A stretch of DNA of 64,000 nt from Ehretia macrophylla (taxonomy: Eukaryota > Streptophyta > Magnoliopsida > Boraginales > Ehretiaceae): assembly GCA_037974665.1 (NCBI GenBank), contig CM075764.1, positions 82,731,825 to 82,795,824 on the forward strand. Reading direction: 5' to 3'. The notes beneath the pieces are model-generated. The model searched no databases. It saw only the letters and a list, made by a program, of their open reading frames with translations, and was not told where the DNA came from. Position 1 is the stretch's first letter. Every line of letters starts with the position of its first letter. A program made the translations under genes and the position numbers. Positions 1 through 13,058 of the stretch are shown one piece after another.

Positions 1-719
1 AAATCTAGAAAGATCATTTTGTAAACCAAAAACTTATTTTTCAAAATCTTTGATCTCTACTTCATTTTTGATTTTCAAATGATGATACTCACAAATCTCT
101 TTGTTAGAGTGTCATTTTCATCTCTAATCCTTAATTTCTTTTTGAAGTTCATCATTTTCTTTTTGAAGATTCTTTACTTTTGAGTGTACAAGGAGAAAAC
201 TATCATGTAATTTTGAAAATTCATGTGTTACTTCCTCAAAAGTACATTCATCATCATTAGAAGAAGAAGAAGATTCATCACAAGATGATGAAGTTGCCTC
301 ATCATCTCTAGCCATAAAGCACACAAAGTTGGCCACTTCGGTTTGCTTCCACTTTCATCTCTAGTTGATATATCATCCTCAACACAAGCCTTCATTGCCT
401 TTTGCTTCCCTTTGATCAATTTTGGACATTTTGCTTTGATACGTCCCAGCTTATCACAATTGAAACGCTTAATCTCTTCTTTAGTTTTCTCCATATTTTC
501 TTTGAACCTTCTCTTGACTTTGTTGTTAATGGGCTATCCTTTCTTCATCTTTTTGTATTTCAAGAATTTCTTAAAATTCTCTGCAAGGAGTGCAAACTCA
601 TCAAGATCACTATCACCTTTGCCTTCATCACTCGATTGTGTTTGAGCAACGAGAGCAAGTGATTTTGTTGTCTTTTTTTCTTCTTTATCTCGTATCTTTT
701 CTTGATTCAATACAAGTTC
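1..719 (-). pseudogene. copia gag, 3' part (zinc knuckle region), element F
   Basis: Open pieces on the minus strand (534-719, 228-494, 124-336) lie in different frames and read as the C-terminal half of a plant copia gag. They show a charged segment with KSLAL and the acidic EGKGDSDLDE stretch, a degraded CCHC zinc knuckle (around FNCDKLGRIKAKCPK) and a Ser/Asp-rich region followed by a coiled-coil-like KNLQKENDELQKEI. Gag forms the RNA-packaging particle. The frame changes and the damaged knuckle (spacing kept, first Cys and His lost) mean it cannot make a full product. The other half is at 14887-15561. Confidence 0.75.
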
Positions 720-724
720 CTCCG
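720..724. repeat. target site duplication of element B, left copy (CTCCG)
   Basis: CTCCG directly precedes the TGTCACGCCCC end of B. The same five bases follow its other end at 14882-14886. Both lie within the copia gag of element F. Confidence 0.9.
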
Positions 725-1235
725 TGTCACGCCCCAACTCGGCCCCACTTACAATCAGTCAGTACGCAACGGAATTTCGGCAATATAACGTCTGTAATAT
801 GGACAACAAGACTCTAAACCAACCCTTTATAACATCACACAACCAACTCCAAATTTCAACAACACCTCCACAACCATTCATCAATATTCAATACATCCAA
901 CACTATATATTAAACAACCATACAACGTACCAACCACAAGTCATATGCCTCTGTTTTAACAACATACCACAAACTATACTATACATATGCATACTTGATA
1001 TAAAACTAGACTAACAACCTACTTATAATCCAAAGTAAGACAACTAAACTAGCATTGTACTTTTTACTATCATTATAACATCTTATACCATACATACTTC
1101 AAAGTAAGTACAATACAACTGGTTCTAATATACGAGATAGCAAATAGAGAACTTCAGCCAAGATATCATGGATAAGACTCTGGCACGTATGACTCCTCAA
1201 CAAAAGGCACATTCTCAGCTTCCTAAGGGATGTAC

Positions 1236-3679
1236 TGTCACGCCCCAACTCAACCCCTCCTATAATCAGTCAGGACGCAACGGAATTTCGGCAGTATAAC
1301 GACAGTAAATAGGATACCGAGGTCCTAAACCAACCTCAATAGAACAACATACATCAACTCCACAACCATACAACAAATAACTCCTCAATAAATACAACAT
1401 ACATCATAACTATATTATACAATAATCATTCCTCGTTATACGCCTCCGTTCCAACATAATACATAAACCTTAATATACAATACAAAAACATATTGAGCCA
1501 ATCTAGCAACCTAATCATAAACAAAAGAAAGGCTACTAAGACAACATCAACTAATTCATTAACTTATCAACATCTTATACATTATAAACTACAAAGCAGA
1601 TAAAAGTCTACTAAGTTAATTTACAAGATAATAAAACATGTACGACATCACGGATAAGACTCTGGAACATAGGACTCATCCACGTAAGGCACGTTTTCCA
1701 CATTCTCCTCTTCAGGAGGCACGTACCCGTAATCCTGCGAAAGTACACCTGTATGCATGCAATAATAGAGAGTAAGCTTATATAAAATAAGCCCAGTGAG
1801 GATCCGATAGATCTCGAGCAAGGTCTACTAAACTCCTTGGAATAATCCTTTGAGTCAGTAAACACACAATAACAACAATAATAATATCATCACATAACTA
1901 TATGACCATTCAATAAAGGATACTCTAGTTGGTGTAGCTCCAAACACCATCACGATCATAACAGCCTTCTTGTGACTCCCATAAACTCACGCACCCGGGG
2001 TACCTCCAATAACCTCGCCCTCTATGACACCTCCGTCATGCGAGCTGGAGGCAATCTCTGATAGTCATGCCGTTATTAACCTGACAGCCCAATGCTGCCC
2101 GAGAGGTGGCACACACATACCAGAGACCCAGCAATAACAATAAACATCAATCATTCACAGGAGGACAGTCTAGCAGAACTGTTTATCTCCCGGCATCAAT
2201 CATCAATCAATAATCATCAATAATCATATTATCATCGTAATAACATCAATAACCAATTTAACAACATATAACTAAGTTAGATGACAAAGTAGGCCATCTA
2301 ACCGAACATGCATTAAACACACAATCAAACCCTATTTTACCCGTCAACAACTCACAATTCAATCACTCAACCCATACCCAATCAACTAAGGCTCAATCTA
2401 ACATTTTAAAGAAAGACGACCTAAACTTCAAATAATCATATCTTACATTCTACTAATCCAAACAACTCCAAATCAGTTTCTATCACTCACCCATTCAACC
2501 AACTACATTAACCCCCTCGAAAACCAACCAAAACACATCCAAATCATGCTCAACAACCCTAAAACTCTAGTGTGTCATTGCTGAAATTTCCGGATTTTCA
2601 CCCAAACATCATAATCAAAAATTCGGCATTACAACGGCGCTACCACGTAATTATCAAACATTTAGAAATCGACGGCAATCGATTCCGATCAACACAACTC
2701 AATTTAATCAACATTGAACAATTTAATCAAATTTAAATACCCGAAAAATAAAAATTATGCTACAACCGATAAAAACTCGTAGTATTACAGCTAAGTGATC
2801 CCTAGCATGCAAGGAACAATAATCTAACATCAGATTAGAATTCTAACAGTTCGATTTTCATTTATACGCAAAAATGTAAAAGACAACTTTTGAGATCCAG
2901 AATTTTTCTCTCACCTTTGATGCGATATAAGCCTAGGAATGCGTGCAATACGTGCCCAACAAGCAGAATCCAATTCGGCACGAAATTCTACGGACAAAAA
3001 CTAGCTTTTTCTTTGAAAAATTGCTTTGAAAACCTTGAAAACTCTTTTTTTTTCTCTCCTCTTCCTCACGGAAAGGTGTATGATTTTGAAGGTGTTTTTG
3101 TGCTTTGTGAGTGTGTGTTGGTGATATAAGCTTGTTGGTCAACAATTAAAATAAAGTCAAAGTTAGTTTAAGTTAGTATTTTTGTGTTTTCTTGACTTTA
3201 AATGCATTTTCTTGATCACCAAAGTTGAAAACAATTATTCAACACCCAAGCTAGCTCAAGTAAATTATTTTTAGGTGACAAGAAGTTTTACAATCAAACA
3301 ATTTCACTCGAGTCGGCTTAAAACTCGATTTTCGCAAAAGTCGGTGTAAAAACCCTAATAAATTCTTAAGCCGATTTTAAAACCGTTTTCATCAAACATA
3401 GGTCTATTAAAGTCCGTGGACTAGGTCTAGAAGGGTTAAAAAGACCAGTTTCAAAATTTTAGCGGACGTGTTTCGAAAATACTATTCACTAAAAATCGAC
3501 GATAAAATTTATGACTCCGTTTTTTATGAAAATTTCATGAATGCACATTTAGCACGTATTAGGAGTATTGATATCAAAATTATAACATTCTAGGCCCTAT
3601 AGCACATAAACAGGTCATATGCACGCAAAACGAGACAAAGCACGTAAATCAAGTTAAAGCATTAAAGTGGGGTTTCACA
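1236..3679 (-). mobile_element. solo LTR of the A family inside element B's LTR
   Basis: A 2444-bp LTR on the minus strand. It starts TGTCACGCCCCAAC and ends GGGGTTTCACA on the plus strand, and is flanked by TGTAC at 1231-1235 and 3680-3684. No internal region or second LTR is present, so it is a solo LTR left by LTR-LTR recombination. Its sequence is closest to the LTRs of element A, for example around the segment reading CCTAGGCTT..ATCGCATCAAAG on the minus strand. Confidence 0.92.
1648..1758 (-). CDS. LTR micro-ORF, 36 codons, solo A LTR
   Basis: Short frame starting ATGCATACAGGTG and ending ..SYP-stop. It encodes the conserved core DYGYVPPEEENV, then a three-residue in-frame duplication (ENV), then PYVDESYVPESYP. 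From the DYG motif onward it differs from the copies in element A only by five synonymous changes and the 9-bp insertion. No function is known. It lies just downstream of a TATA-like box, so it would be an upstream ORF of the retrotransposon RNA if translated. Confidence 0.5.
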   Translation of the reverse strand: MHTGVLSQDYGYVPPEEENVENVPYVDESYVPESYP

Positions 3680-5165
3680 TGTACCCAAAGTCTGGCTCAG
3701 TTTTACCTGAACAGATAAACAAATGAGGGTGAGTTTATATATAACAAAGCTCAGTGATGATTCTAAAGATGTTTTGAAAACATTTGCTTTACTACTCAGG
3801 AAATCATCCTATGAACAATAACACACATTAAACTTCATTAACATCAATAAATAACCATTCAAGTCACATAAATAACCATTCAATTAAGAAATGATACGCT
3901 AGTTGGTATAGCTCTATACGCCATCACGATCTCAACCAACTTCTTGTAACTCACATAATTCATACCAGAGATACCTCATCTAGCCCTTCCTTCCATGGCA
4001 TCTCTGCCCATGCGAGCTGGGGGTAGTCTATGATAGTCATGCCGTTATCAACCTGATAGTCCGACGCTGCCCGAGAGGTGACACATACTATCAAGACTCA
4101 TGACAATAATAATAAACATCTCATATTCTGGAAAGACAACAAAGTAGGTTGTCCTCCAGACCATCATCAATCATCAATCAGTTAACAACATTTCAATCAA
4201 CATAACATCAATTAAACAACTAAGTTAGATGACAAAGTAGGCCACCCAACTTAACATACATTTAAACATACTTCCAAACCTGAACCTACCCAACAACAAA
4301 CCAAGAAACAACTACACAAACACTACCAATCAACTAAAGACAACATTTTAACATTTCAATGAAAGACTACGCAAACTTCAGAAATCCATAACTTACAATC
4401 TACTAATCAAACACCCCCCGAACCTTTTCCTATCACTTCACCACACATGCAACTACATTAACCTCATCGGAAACTAACCAAAAGCCATCCAAAACAAGCC
4501 CAATAATCTAATTTTGGCAATGCACCTTGGCTGAATTTTTTAGACTTTTGCTATGGCATTCAAATTGAAAATTCGGCATTACAACATTACTACACAATAA
4601 TTAACAAGCCTATAGAAGTAACAACCATTCAATTCCAACCACTACAATAACACTAATTCAACTATAAGCCAATAAATCAATTTAAATGCCTGGAAATTAG
4701 AAATACATGCTACTACAGTTCAAAATGGATATAAAAGCATATAATTGGTCTTTGTCATCTTCTAAGCAATAATCTAACATCAATTTAACAAAATAACAAC
4801 TAATAATGCATCAACTAAAATCTCAACTTAACTTTGAAATAATGAACTATATTTTTCTCTCACCTTTGATGCAAAATGATATTAGGAATGTGTAGAATGG
4901 ATGCCTAACAAGCAATTTCAAGCTTTGAATGAAGTGATTTGGACTTGAATTGCAAAATCTATGAAAAATTCTAGTTGAAAACCTAAGCAAAAAGGCCGCT
5001 TTTTTTCTCCTTGGATTTTCGGCTATGTGTGTGAGTTTTGAGTATGTTTTGAGTTTATTTTATGAGCATTATAAGTATATTATGCATATATAAGGCTTGG
5101 TCCATATTTTTGCAAAAGTCAAAGTTGTCATCTTTTTTAGTTTTTAGTTGTTTTAGACTATTTTG

Positions 5166-5167
<2 letters not shown>

Positions 5168-5215
<48 letters not shown>
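5168..5215. repeat. (AT)n microsatellite in element B 3' LTR
   Basis: An uninterrupted AT dinucleotide run of about 46 bp. The other LTR of B has one at the matching place (14534-14581), so the tract was present before the element inserted. Confidence 0.95.
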
Positions 5216-5220
<5 letters not shown>

Positions 5221-5637
5221 CTATAAATACTATATCTAGTAAACTTAACTTAGTTGAAAACAATTTTTACATGTATACATATACACACAACTAGGGTATA
5301 AACTCAATTTTTACAAAAGAAGACGTTAAAATCCATTTAAAATCCTAATTCATTTTAGAATCAGTGTTCATAAAACACGGGTCTATTAATATCCGAGGAC
5401 TAGGTTTTGAAACGTTTAAAAGACCAGTTTCAAAATTATAGTGGATGTGTTACAAAAATACTATTCACAAAACTCGACGATAAAATTTTCAATGCAGATT
5501 TTTATGAAAATTTCATGAATGCTCACATAGCATGTATTAGGAGTAAAAATCACAAAATTAGCACATTTGAATTCAAATAGCACATATACAGGTCAAAATA
5601 CGTAATTTCACATAAGGATAAAATTTTGGGTTTCATA

Positions 5638-5650
5638 TTCTCCCCTCCTT
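5638..5650 (-). other. polypurine tract of element B
   Basis: Reads AAGGAGGGGAGAA on the minus strand, immediately before the 3' LTR start TATGAAACCC. It would prime plus-strand DNA synthesis. Elements A (30331-30343) and B' (43097-43109) have close counterparts. Confidence 0.85.
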
Positions 5651-5689
5651 AAAGAAATTTTATCCCCGAAATTCTTACTTGCTGCTCGG

Positions 5690-6977
5690 AATAAATCTAG
5701 GTATTGTTGCTAAATCTGATCCTTTTTTTCCCAAGTATCCTTTTGAATCCTGTGATATTTCCACAATACTTTAACCATCGAAATCTTCTTCGACCTCAAC
5801 TCCCATTCCATCAGATCAAAAATGCGAGTCAGCCGTCAAATTCTCACGAAGCTGTAACAGCTCTGGTTCCAGAATATAAGAAGGATCCAAATAATACTTC
5901 CTCAAAGTAGACACATAGAAGAAATCATGAACATTAGAGAAGTTCTCTGGCAAAGCTAACTAATATGTCAACTTGCCAACTCGGCCAGTAATCTCAAACA
6001 GCCCTGCAAACCTTGGCTTAGCTTACCACCTTTTCCATGACAAGAAAAACCCTTATGAGGAGACAATTTCAAGAAAACTCGGTCCCGACTACAAACTCCA
6101 AATCCCGATGGCATTTATCAGCATAACTCTTGTATCTGTTGTGCGCTATCAACATTCTCTGCCTAATCAACTATACATTCTCAATATTCCCTAGAAGCTC
6201 TGGCATCATAGTCGGATCAATAACCTTCATCTCCCCTACTTCATCCCAATACAAAGGTGATCGGCACTTATGGCCATAAAGAGCTGCATAAGGTGCCATC
6301 CCAATAGTCGCTTGATAACTATTATTATAGGCAAACTCGGTTAACGGTAGGTGTTTCTCCCAGTTCTTTCCAAAGTCCAAAACATAAGCGCTGAGCATAT
6401 ATTCCAGAATCTAAATAGTTTTCTTCCATTGATCGTCGGTTTGTAGATGATACGTTGTGCTGAAACTCAACTCAGTACCCAAAGTTTCCTAAAATTTTTC
6501 CCAAATTTGAGAAGTAAACCGAGGATCTCGATCAAAGATAATATTGGCTTGAATTTCGTGAAGTTTAAGAATATGATCCAAATAAAGATCTGTCAACTTT
6601 ACAAGTTCATCTCCCATCCTCATCGGAATAAAATGAGTTGTCTTCGTCAAATGGTCCACAATAACCCAAACTGCATCACAACCTCTCGGTGTTCTAGGCA
6701 AACTAGTGACGAAGTCTACCATAACATGTTTCCATTTCTACTCTAGTATTGCCAACGGCTAAAGTAACCATGCGGGTTGTTGATGTTCTGCTTTCACTCG
6801 CTGATAAGTCAAACATCTGGATACAAATTGAGTAACCTTCATTTTCATGTTGTTCCACCAGTAATATTGTTTCAAGTCCTGGTACATCTTGTTTCCACCA
6901 TGATGAATGGTGTACTTAGAGTGATGAGTCTCTTCCAGAATACATCTCCTCAAGCCCGGTTCATTGCGAACATACAC
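5690..6977 (-). pseudogene. integrase with chromodomain-like C-terminus, element B
   Basis: Integrase would insert the element's DNA into the genome. Fragments in order are: the zinc-binding HHCC region (6759-6977), with its CLTCQ motif changed to CLTYQ so that one metal ligand is lost; the catalytic core (6489-6722), starting MVDFVTSLPRTPRG and including DRDPRF; and the later core (6171-6398) with EFAYNNSYQATIG. Near 5690-5830 a chromodomain-like tail can still be read (SMVKVLWKYHRI). Stops and frame breaks separate the pieces. Element A's integrase is its closest match here. Confidence 0.85.
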
Positions 6978-7147
6978 CCTGTTTCGAAATTGAAGAATAC
7001 CATCCTCATGTAACTTGAAATCAGACTGATCATCTGTGATCTAATCCTTGATCTTATGAAGTTTTGCATCAAGTTGTTGGGCTTCTCTAATCTGAGACAG
7101 CAATAAAGGTTGAATCCAGAGATGTGAACACATTACCCCAACCTGAG

Positions 7148-7588
7148 TCAACTCCGGTTTCCAATAGCTAACTTCCTCAAGCACCTCACACTTTTTAATT
7201 GCCAAACAAGCTTCACCTTCCCAGGTAGATAACTGATAGAACAATTATAATCTCTGAGAAGTTCCATCCACCTCCGTTGACGCATATTCAACTCCTTCTG
7301 TGAGAACAAGTACTTCAGACTTTTGTGATTAGTGAAAATCTCGAACTTACTGCCCCACAAATAGTGACGCCACTTTTTTAGTGAGAATACAACTGCTACT
7401 AATACAAGATCATGAGTTGGATAATTTACCTCATACGACTTTAACTTTCTAAAAGCATAGGCAATAACTCGACCATTCTGCATAAGTACGCAATCCAAGC
7501 CCTCCTTGGATGCATCGCTATAGATGACCATATTATCGATTCCCTCTGGCAATGCAAGTACCAGAGCGGTAGTCAATCTCTTTTTCAA
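7148..7588 (-). pseudogene. RNase H domain, element B
   Basis: A 146-codon open stretch with the RNase H start VIYSDASKEGLDCVL and ASRKL-like [24 protein letters not shown], followed by the [25 protein letters not shown] block typical of Ty3/gypsy. The usual TDHKSL is TNHKSL here, which removes a catalytic-region Asp. The domain would degrade the RNA of RNA/DNA hybrids. It is separated from the RT fragment by stops. Confidence 0.85.
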
Positions 7589-7827
7589 CTCCTGAAACCC
7601 ACTCTCACACTTCTGATCCCAAGTAAAGCTGGTTCGTTTCTAAGTTAACTTCGAAAGTGGCCCTGCAATCTTAGAAAAGTCCTTCACAAACCTGCGATAA
7701 TAACCTGCCAAACCAAGGAAGCTACGAACTTCTGAAACATTCTCCGACTCCAAGACATCACCACTTCAATCTTAGTGCGATCTACTGAAATACCGTTCTG
7801 AGTAATCATATGGCCAAAAAAAGATAT

Positions 7828-8631
7828 TCATTGTTGCCAGAATTCACATTTGCTGAACTTCGCAAAAAACTGATGCTCCTGAAGCTTTTGTAGGACAAGT
7901 CGTAGATGTTGCTTATGCTCCGATTCAATCTTAAAATATACCAAGATATCATCAATAAAGATTACCACGAACTGGTCCAAGTACGGTTGGAAAACTCGAT
8001 GCATAAGATCCATGAATGCTGCCGGTGCGTTAGTTAGTCCAAAGGGCATAATTACAAATTTATAATGCCCGTACCGAGTCCTGAAAGCAAACTTTGGAAC
8101 ATCCTCCGTACGAATCCGAAGCTAATAATACCCTTGACTCAAGTCAAACTTAGAGTAGACTTTGGCCCCCTAAAGTTGATCAAACAACTTGTCAATTAAT
8201 GGCAAAGGATACTTGTTCTTGATGGTCACCTGATTCAAACCACGATAATTGATACATAATCTCAAGGTACCATCCTTCTTCTTCACGAATAAAACGGGTG
8301 CTCCCCACGGTGAAGAACTCTGTTGAATGAAACCCTTCTCTAATAACTCTTGCAACTGAGTTTTCAGCTCTTTAAGTTCAGCTAGTGCTATCTGGTACGC
8401 TGATTTAGAAATAGGTTGAGTATCGGGAATTAGATTAATCACAAACTCAATATCTCTCTCTAGCGGCAATACTGGCAACTCCTTGGGAAATACATTGGGA
8501 TATTCTTGAATTATCGAAACTTTCTCTAACTTTAGCTTATCAGATGGCTTGTTGATTAAATAAGCTAGATAACCTGAACACCCCTTACTCACCAGCTTAA
8601 TAGCTTTAATTGATAAGATAATAAAACTCAT
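7828..8631 (-). pseudogene. reverse transcriptase, element B (two fragments)
   Basis: The N-terminal part (8170-8631) contains the pre-RT linker and the [29 protein letters not shown] start of the palm. The second part (7828-8049) has [12 protein letters not shown] and the catalytic FIDDILVY. A stop near 8125 (in the segment reading QLRIRTEDV in element A) separates them. The metal-binding Asp pair is intact in the fragment, but the protein is broken. Confidence 0.88.
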
Positions 8632-8799
8632 CTTAGCATCCCGGTTCCCCGCTACCTCGACTACTGGCTATTCTGGTAACCAAAATTGTACCACTTTTGT
8701 TCTACAGTTTAACTGAGTATCATACTTGGCAAGCCAATCTATACCCAAGATAGCGTCATACCCTCAGATAGGATATAAGATAAGGTTCGAAGGAAAATT

Positions 8800-9045
8800 C
8801 TAACCCTTAAGATGTATTTTACAATATTTACATACTAAGCCAGTCACATATTTATCAATCAAAGAAGTACTAATCTCAACCACATAAGGTAACCTCTCAG
8901 GCTGCACGTTAACACGTTGCACACAGGTAGGTGTAATAAAAGAATGTGTAGCACCATAATCAATCAATACCTTAACAAATTGATTGAGTATAAGAAAGTT
9001 ACCTTCCATAACCGTCGCTGCCTTAGGTATCTCCTCCAAGTCCAC
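8800..9045 (-). pseudogene. aspartic protease, element B
   Basis: An 81-codon open stretch matching the protease of element A. The active site reads DYGATHSF instead of DSGATHSF; the catalytic Asp stays but the following Ser is lost. Downstream it carries the family's [19 protein letters not shown] segment. Protease would cut Gag-Pol into working proteins. Confidence 0.82.
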
Positions 9046-10276
9046 TACGTAGGCCCGAGCCTGAACCTGCTACTGCTGAGGTGCACTACTTGTAGGACTA
9101 CCCTAATAACCCTGGCCTGCTAGCTGACTCTTAGATTTCTGATACCTGGGACAATATTTCGCCCTGTGTTGGTTGATGCCGCAACCTAAACATGTCCCTG
9201 CCTTTGCCCGACAGTCGGCCCCCAAATGGCCCTTACGTTTACAATAAGCACACTGGAGTGTCGGAGCACTAATACTGCCTCTTGAAGAACCAAAAGCTGA
9301 ATAAGCAGTTGTACCAGCCTGCTGCTGAGGTCTCACAACATATGGCATGTACTGGCCCTGAGACTGTGCTGGCCTATGCTGTGACTGCGTCTGGTAGGAT
9401 CCCTGCTGAAACTGGGGCCTAAATGAACTCTACTGCCCCTGAGGTCTGAAAGAACCCTGCTGCACTGGGGGCCTGTAACCACTCTATTGCACTGAAGACC
9501 TATAAACAACCTGCTGACCCTGAGGCTGAAACGACCTTTTACTGGCCTGACTAGAACCCGCTTGTTCTCATTTTCTCTTTTCTAAACTAGAAGCGACATT
9601 AAAGGCCGCAGAAAACTCATCATATTGTATCAAAGCCATTGCATCTTGAATCTCTAGCCTTAGACCCAAAATGAAACTCCGGTGTATACCGGGATAGCCT
9701 AGTAAAGTTGGCCTTATACGGGGCCACTGTGGAATTACCTTGAACCAGATATGTGAACTCCTCATCCCGTCATTCCCATACAATCCTTGGGATATACTTG
9801 GCCCGAAACTCCCGAAGAAAGGTAGCCCAGATATAGGGAGTACCCTAAGCTTCCCAATCAAACCTCACTGTACGCCACCATTCTTCAGCCTCATCATCAA
9901 ATAAAAACACTGCAAAGGTGACCTTCCTCTCATCAGTGTAATCAAGGGGATCAAATATTTTCTCAATCTTATTGATCTAAGCTTTGGCCTTCCGGTCATC
10001 AAGCTCACCCTGGAACCTCGGTGGATAATATCCCAGAAATTCATTCAACAAACTACCCCATCGATAACCACCCTGTGCATTTTACATCTGTGTTTGCACA
10101 GTCTATGCCTGAGCAGCCTGCCCTACTAAAATCTACACCTACCCCGCTACGATCTCCATTATCTGGCCCATAGCCGTTGCAAGATGATCGTAACCCTGAT
10201 CTCGGCCTGGTGCTACATTCCCCGATGCCTTATTATTTTCCTGAGGCCTACCACGTGTTCTTGGACGTCCAACCAT
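9046..10276 (-). pseudogene. gag, element B
   Basis: The start at 10276 reads MVGRPRTRGRPQENN, matching MAGRSRTRGRP of element A. Several TAG stops follow within the first 80 codons. The capsid part is out of frame (9568-9861). The C-terminal piece (9103-9348) keeps two zinc knuckles, CAYCKRKGHLGADC and CLGCGINQHRAKYC, both with C-x2-C-x4-H-x4-C spacing. A Gln/Pro/Tyr-rich linker precedes the knuckles, as in element A. Confidence 0.85.
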
Positions 10277-10538
10277 TCTACTATCAAAGAGTTAGCACAG
10301 GTTATAACACATAGATAGGCTATAGATAGTTAATAACACATAGGAATGAAGTTCATGTAAGGCACATAGATCACATAAGGGTTACTCACATAAACAAGTT
10401 AATAACATAATCACATAATCATATCAACACATAATTCATTTTTCTTTCACTTCATACATACTTTCATGCTAAGACCACTACCCACATTCTGAGGATAATC
10501 CGGTTGACAACTAAACATGCGCTCTGATACCACTTAAT
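10277..10538 (-). other. leader and primer-binding site of element B
   Basis: The untranslated leader between primer site and gag is AT-rich and has repeated cacataa/tatgtga-type words. The primer site at 10521-10532 reads TGGTATCAGAGC on the minus strand, complementary to the 3' end of plant initiator Met-tRNA. The solo copia LTR has inserted between this site and the LTR, so primer site and LTR are now 2 kb apart. Confidence 0.85.
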
Positions 10539-12543
10539 TGTTAGAGATATGCCCTAATGCTATATAGTTAGATGACCTATATAGGGCATTTTGATGTAAA
10601 TCTAAATGGTATGTTAAATGGATGTTCATATTCTCCGTTCAATTATATGAATATGTCCTTAATGTTTTTCTGAGAAGAAGTATATTCTTAATGTGTTGAG
10701 AATTCGACTGTATATTTCTTCGACATGATAAACATTCAAAAGCATTCATAGTCCTTAGACTATTCGACCAAGACTAGAATAATCAAGTACAGACTATCAT
10801 ATGTAGTTACCTTTGATTAACATAGAGATGTTAATGACAAAAGGTAGCGAGCGTTGAGCTACAACGGCATAGGGATGCGATTAACTCACATATGAATGTT
10901 CGTTGGTTGAACGGATCATTGAATGTGACCAAAATGATGAAACTGTATGACTTTGGATTAATAGTTTGTCATTCGTTGCAAATTGTGCAAATTAATCATT
11001 TGACTTGAGAAATTACGGCTGCCAGTTATATCAAGGGCTAAATCTTGCGTTTGGACAATGCTCGCCTTCTTTGAGGGTGAGATACGGCCTCTTACAGTTT
11101 AGTCTTGTGATATAGAGACTGACAGGTAATTGTCAAAATAGGATCTGTTAACCTCCGACAATGAGACGATGTCTTATGCGATCTAGTATCGGTCGTCTAA
11201 AATGAGAAATTCTCAACCGGGGTAGTTGAATGATGGAAATGTATTTTTCCATAGATGTCATATCTTATTCCACCAAATTAGATCTATGCATAGAATCGTA
11301 TAGCATACTTAATCATTTCATGGTCCCCACAACGATCGGGACATTTTAACAGAAGGATCGGATTACACGCTAATTTGCGACTATAAATAGGTTCATTGGA
11401 ATTGGACTTCATTACTGTACATATTGTCATGATATGCTCGTTGTTAGTGCGTCACTCATGAATATGAAGGTATTTCGAAAAATGGGGGAGACATTTTCAG
11501 AATCGATCCTTTATCGTTGTACGATCATGAACCTAGAAAGTCACACACTTAGGGTATCATGAATAAAACAATTTCTAAGCTTGATATTGAGCTGGAAACA
11601 CGTTAAAGTGTTAACGGTGTGATTTTGGACATTACCGATTAAGTAGGCCAAAATTATAATTTTCTAAAATTTTGGCACCAAAGTATAAATACTGAAAAGT
11701 ATTGGGGCAAGAGCACAAATAGATTGAGGGGTCAATCTGCAGTTAATTATTCTAAAAGGGTTTAGAATTAATTAATGTTTGTCTTCACTAAAAGACAAAC
11801 AACAAGTTGCAAGCAAAAATTGTCCAAATTGCCCCCCCCCCTTTGGCCGGCCATGCATAGGATTAGGACACTTGGCTTCTTGATTTGCTTAGATCATGAC
11901 ACTTGGAATATGATGAGCATGTTCATGCATCTATAAATAGAAGACAAGTAGTTCATTCATTTTTTGCACCTCTTGGCCGAAATTCTTTCACATTTAGAAG
12001 CATATTGTTCTCTCTTTTCTCTTGGTGTTTTCGGCCAAGTCTAGTAGAGATAGGAAACTTTTGCTTCTAAGTTTATAACTCCTTATTTACTAAGCTCTTG
12101 GACTTAACTAAGCTAGCACTACAGTTAGTTAGTTGTCCTTTGCTTTTGGATACCTGTGGACCGACAAGGACCTTTGCACTTGCGGATGAGATTTGTTCGA
12201 GTCAAGATCTTCCTTTTCAATAGTCTACATCCGAGCTCTCCACACGAGGTATTCTTGTATTTCGTTTTAAATACATATGTATATAGTTGTATATACTTTT
12301 ATGTATTTTCTTTTATGTACTAGTTACGGATTTACTCTTGAGATTTTGTAAATACAAACTTGTTAACATGCAAATTTTAATTGTTATTATTTCCACTGCG
12401 CTTGCAAGTTTTTGTTATTTACATATCTCGGGATGATCCCGTTGTGCTCATGTTTTTGAAGCTGAAGCGATTACGCGCCTTCATTATGAAGCTGACGCCT
12501 TTTGTGCCTTCATTATGAAGCTGACGCTTTTATAGCGCCTTCA
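10539..12543. mobile_element. solo LTR of a copia-type element
   Basis: A 2005-bp insertion starting TGTTAGAGATATGCCC and ending GCGCCTTCA (TG...CA), flanked by TTAAT at 10534-10538 and 12544-12548. TGTTAGAGATATG-type starts are common in plant copia LTRs. No gag, pol or second LTR is seen, so a solo LTR is the simplest reading; its own direction is unclear. The last 110 bp hold three tandem copies of a unit with CTTCATTATGAAGCTGACGC. Confidence 0.8.
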
Positions 12544-12953
12544 TTAATGTCACGCCCCAACTCAACCCCACTTATAATCAGTCAGGACGCAACGGAATTT
12601 CGGCAATATAACGTCTATAATATGGACAATAGGGCTCTAAACCAACCCTTTATAAAATCACACAACTAACTCCAAATTTCAACAACAACTCCACAACCAT
12701 TCATCAACATTCAATACATCCAACACTATATATTAAACAACCATACAACATACCAACCACAAGTCATATGCCTCTGTTTCAACAACATACCACAAGCTAT
12801 ACTATACATATGCATACTTGATATAAAACTAGACTAACAACCTACTCATAATCCAAAGTAGGACAACTAAACTAGCATTGTACTTTTCACTATCATTATA
12901 ACATCTTATACAATACAAATGGTTCTAATATACAAGATAGCAAATAGAGAACT

Positions 12954-13058
12954 TCAGCCAAGATATAATGGATAAGACTCTGGCACATATGACTCCTCAA
13001 CAAAAGGCACATTCTCAGCTTCCTAAGGGACATATCCAAAGTCTGGCTCAGTTACACC
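12954..13058 (-). pseudogene. LTR micro-ORF, degenerate copy in element B
   Basis: The frame from GGTGTAACTGAGCC reads GVTEPDFGYVP, one TAG (13023-13025), then EAENVPFVEESYVPESYP. This matches the peptide in the A and B' LTRs without any indel. There is no ATG in frame upstream. The stop that ends the other copies is also lost, so the frame runs five codons further. Both LTRs of B carry the TAG, so it predates insertion. Confidence 0.45.

Larger units (their letters stand above)
725..5637 (-). repeat. 3' LTR of element B, split by a solo LTR
   Basis: Two segments (725-1235 and 3685-5637) match the intact copy at 12548-14881. The gap is filled exactly by the solo LTR 1236-3679 plus a TGTAC duplication. 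Without the insert the LTR is about 2.46 kb. It is longer than its partner mainly because the partner lacks roughly 125 bp after the (AT)n tract. Confidence 0.9.
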
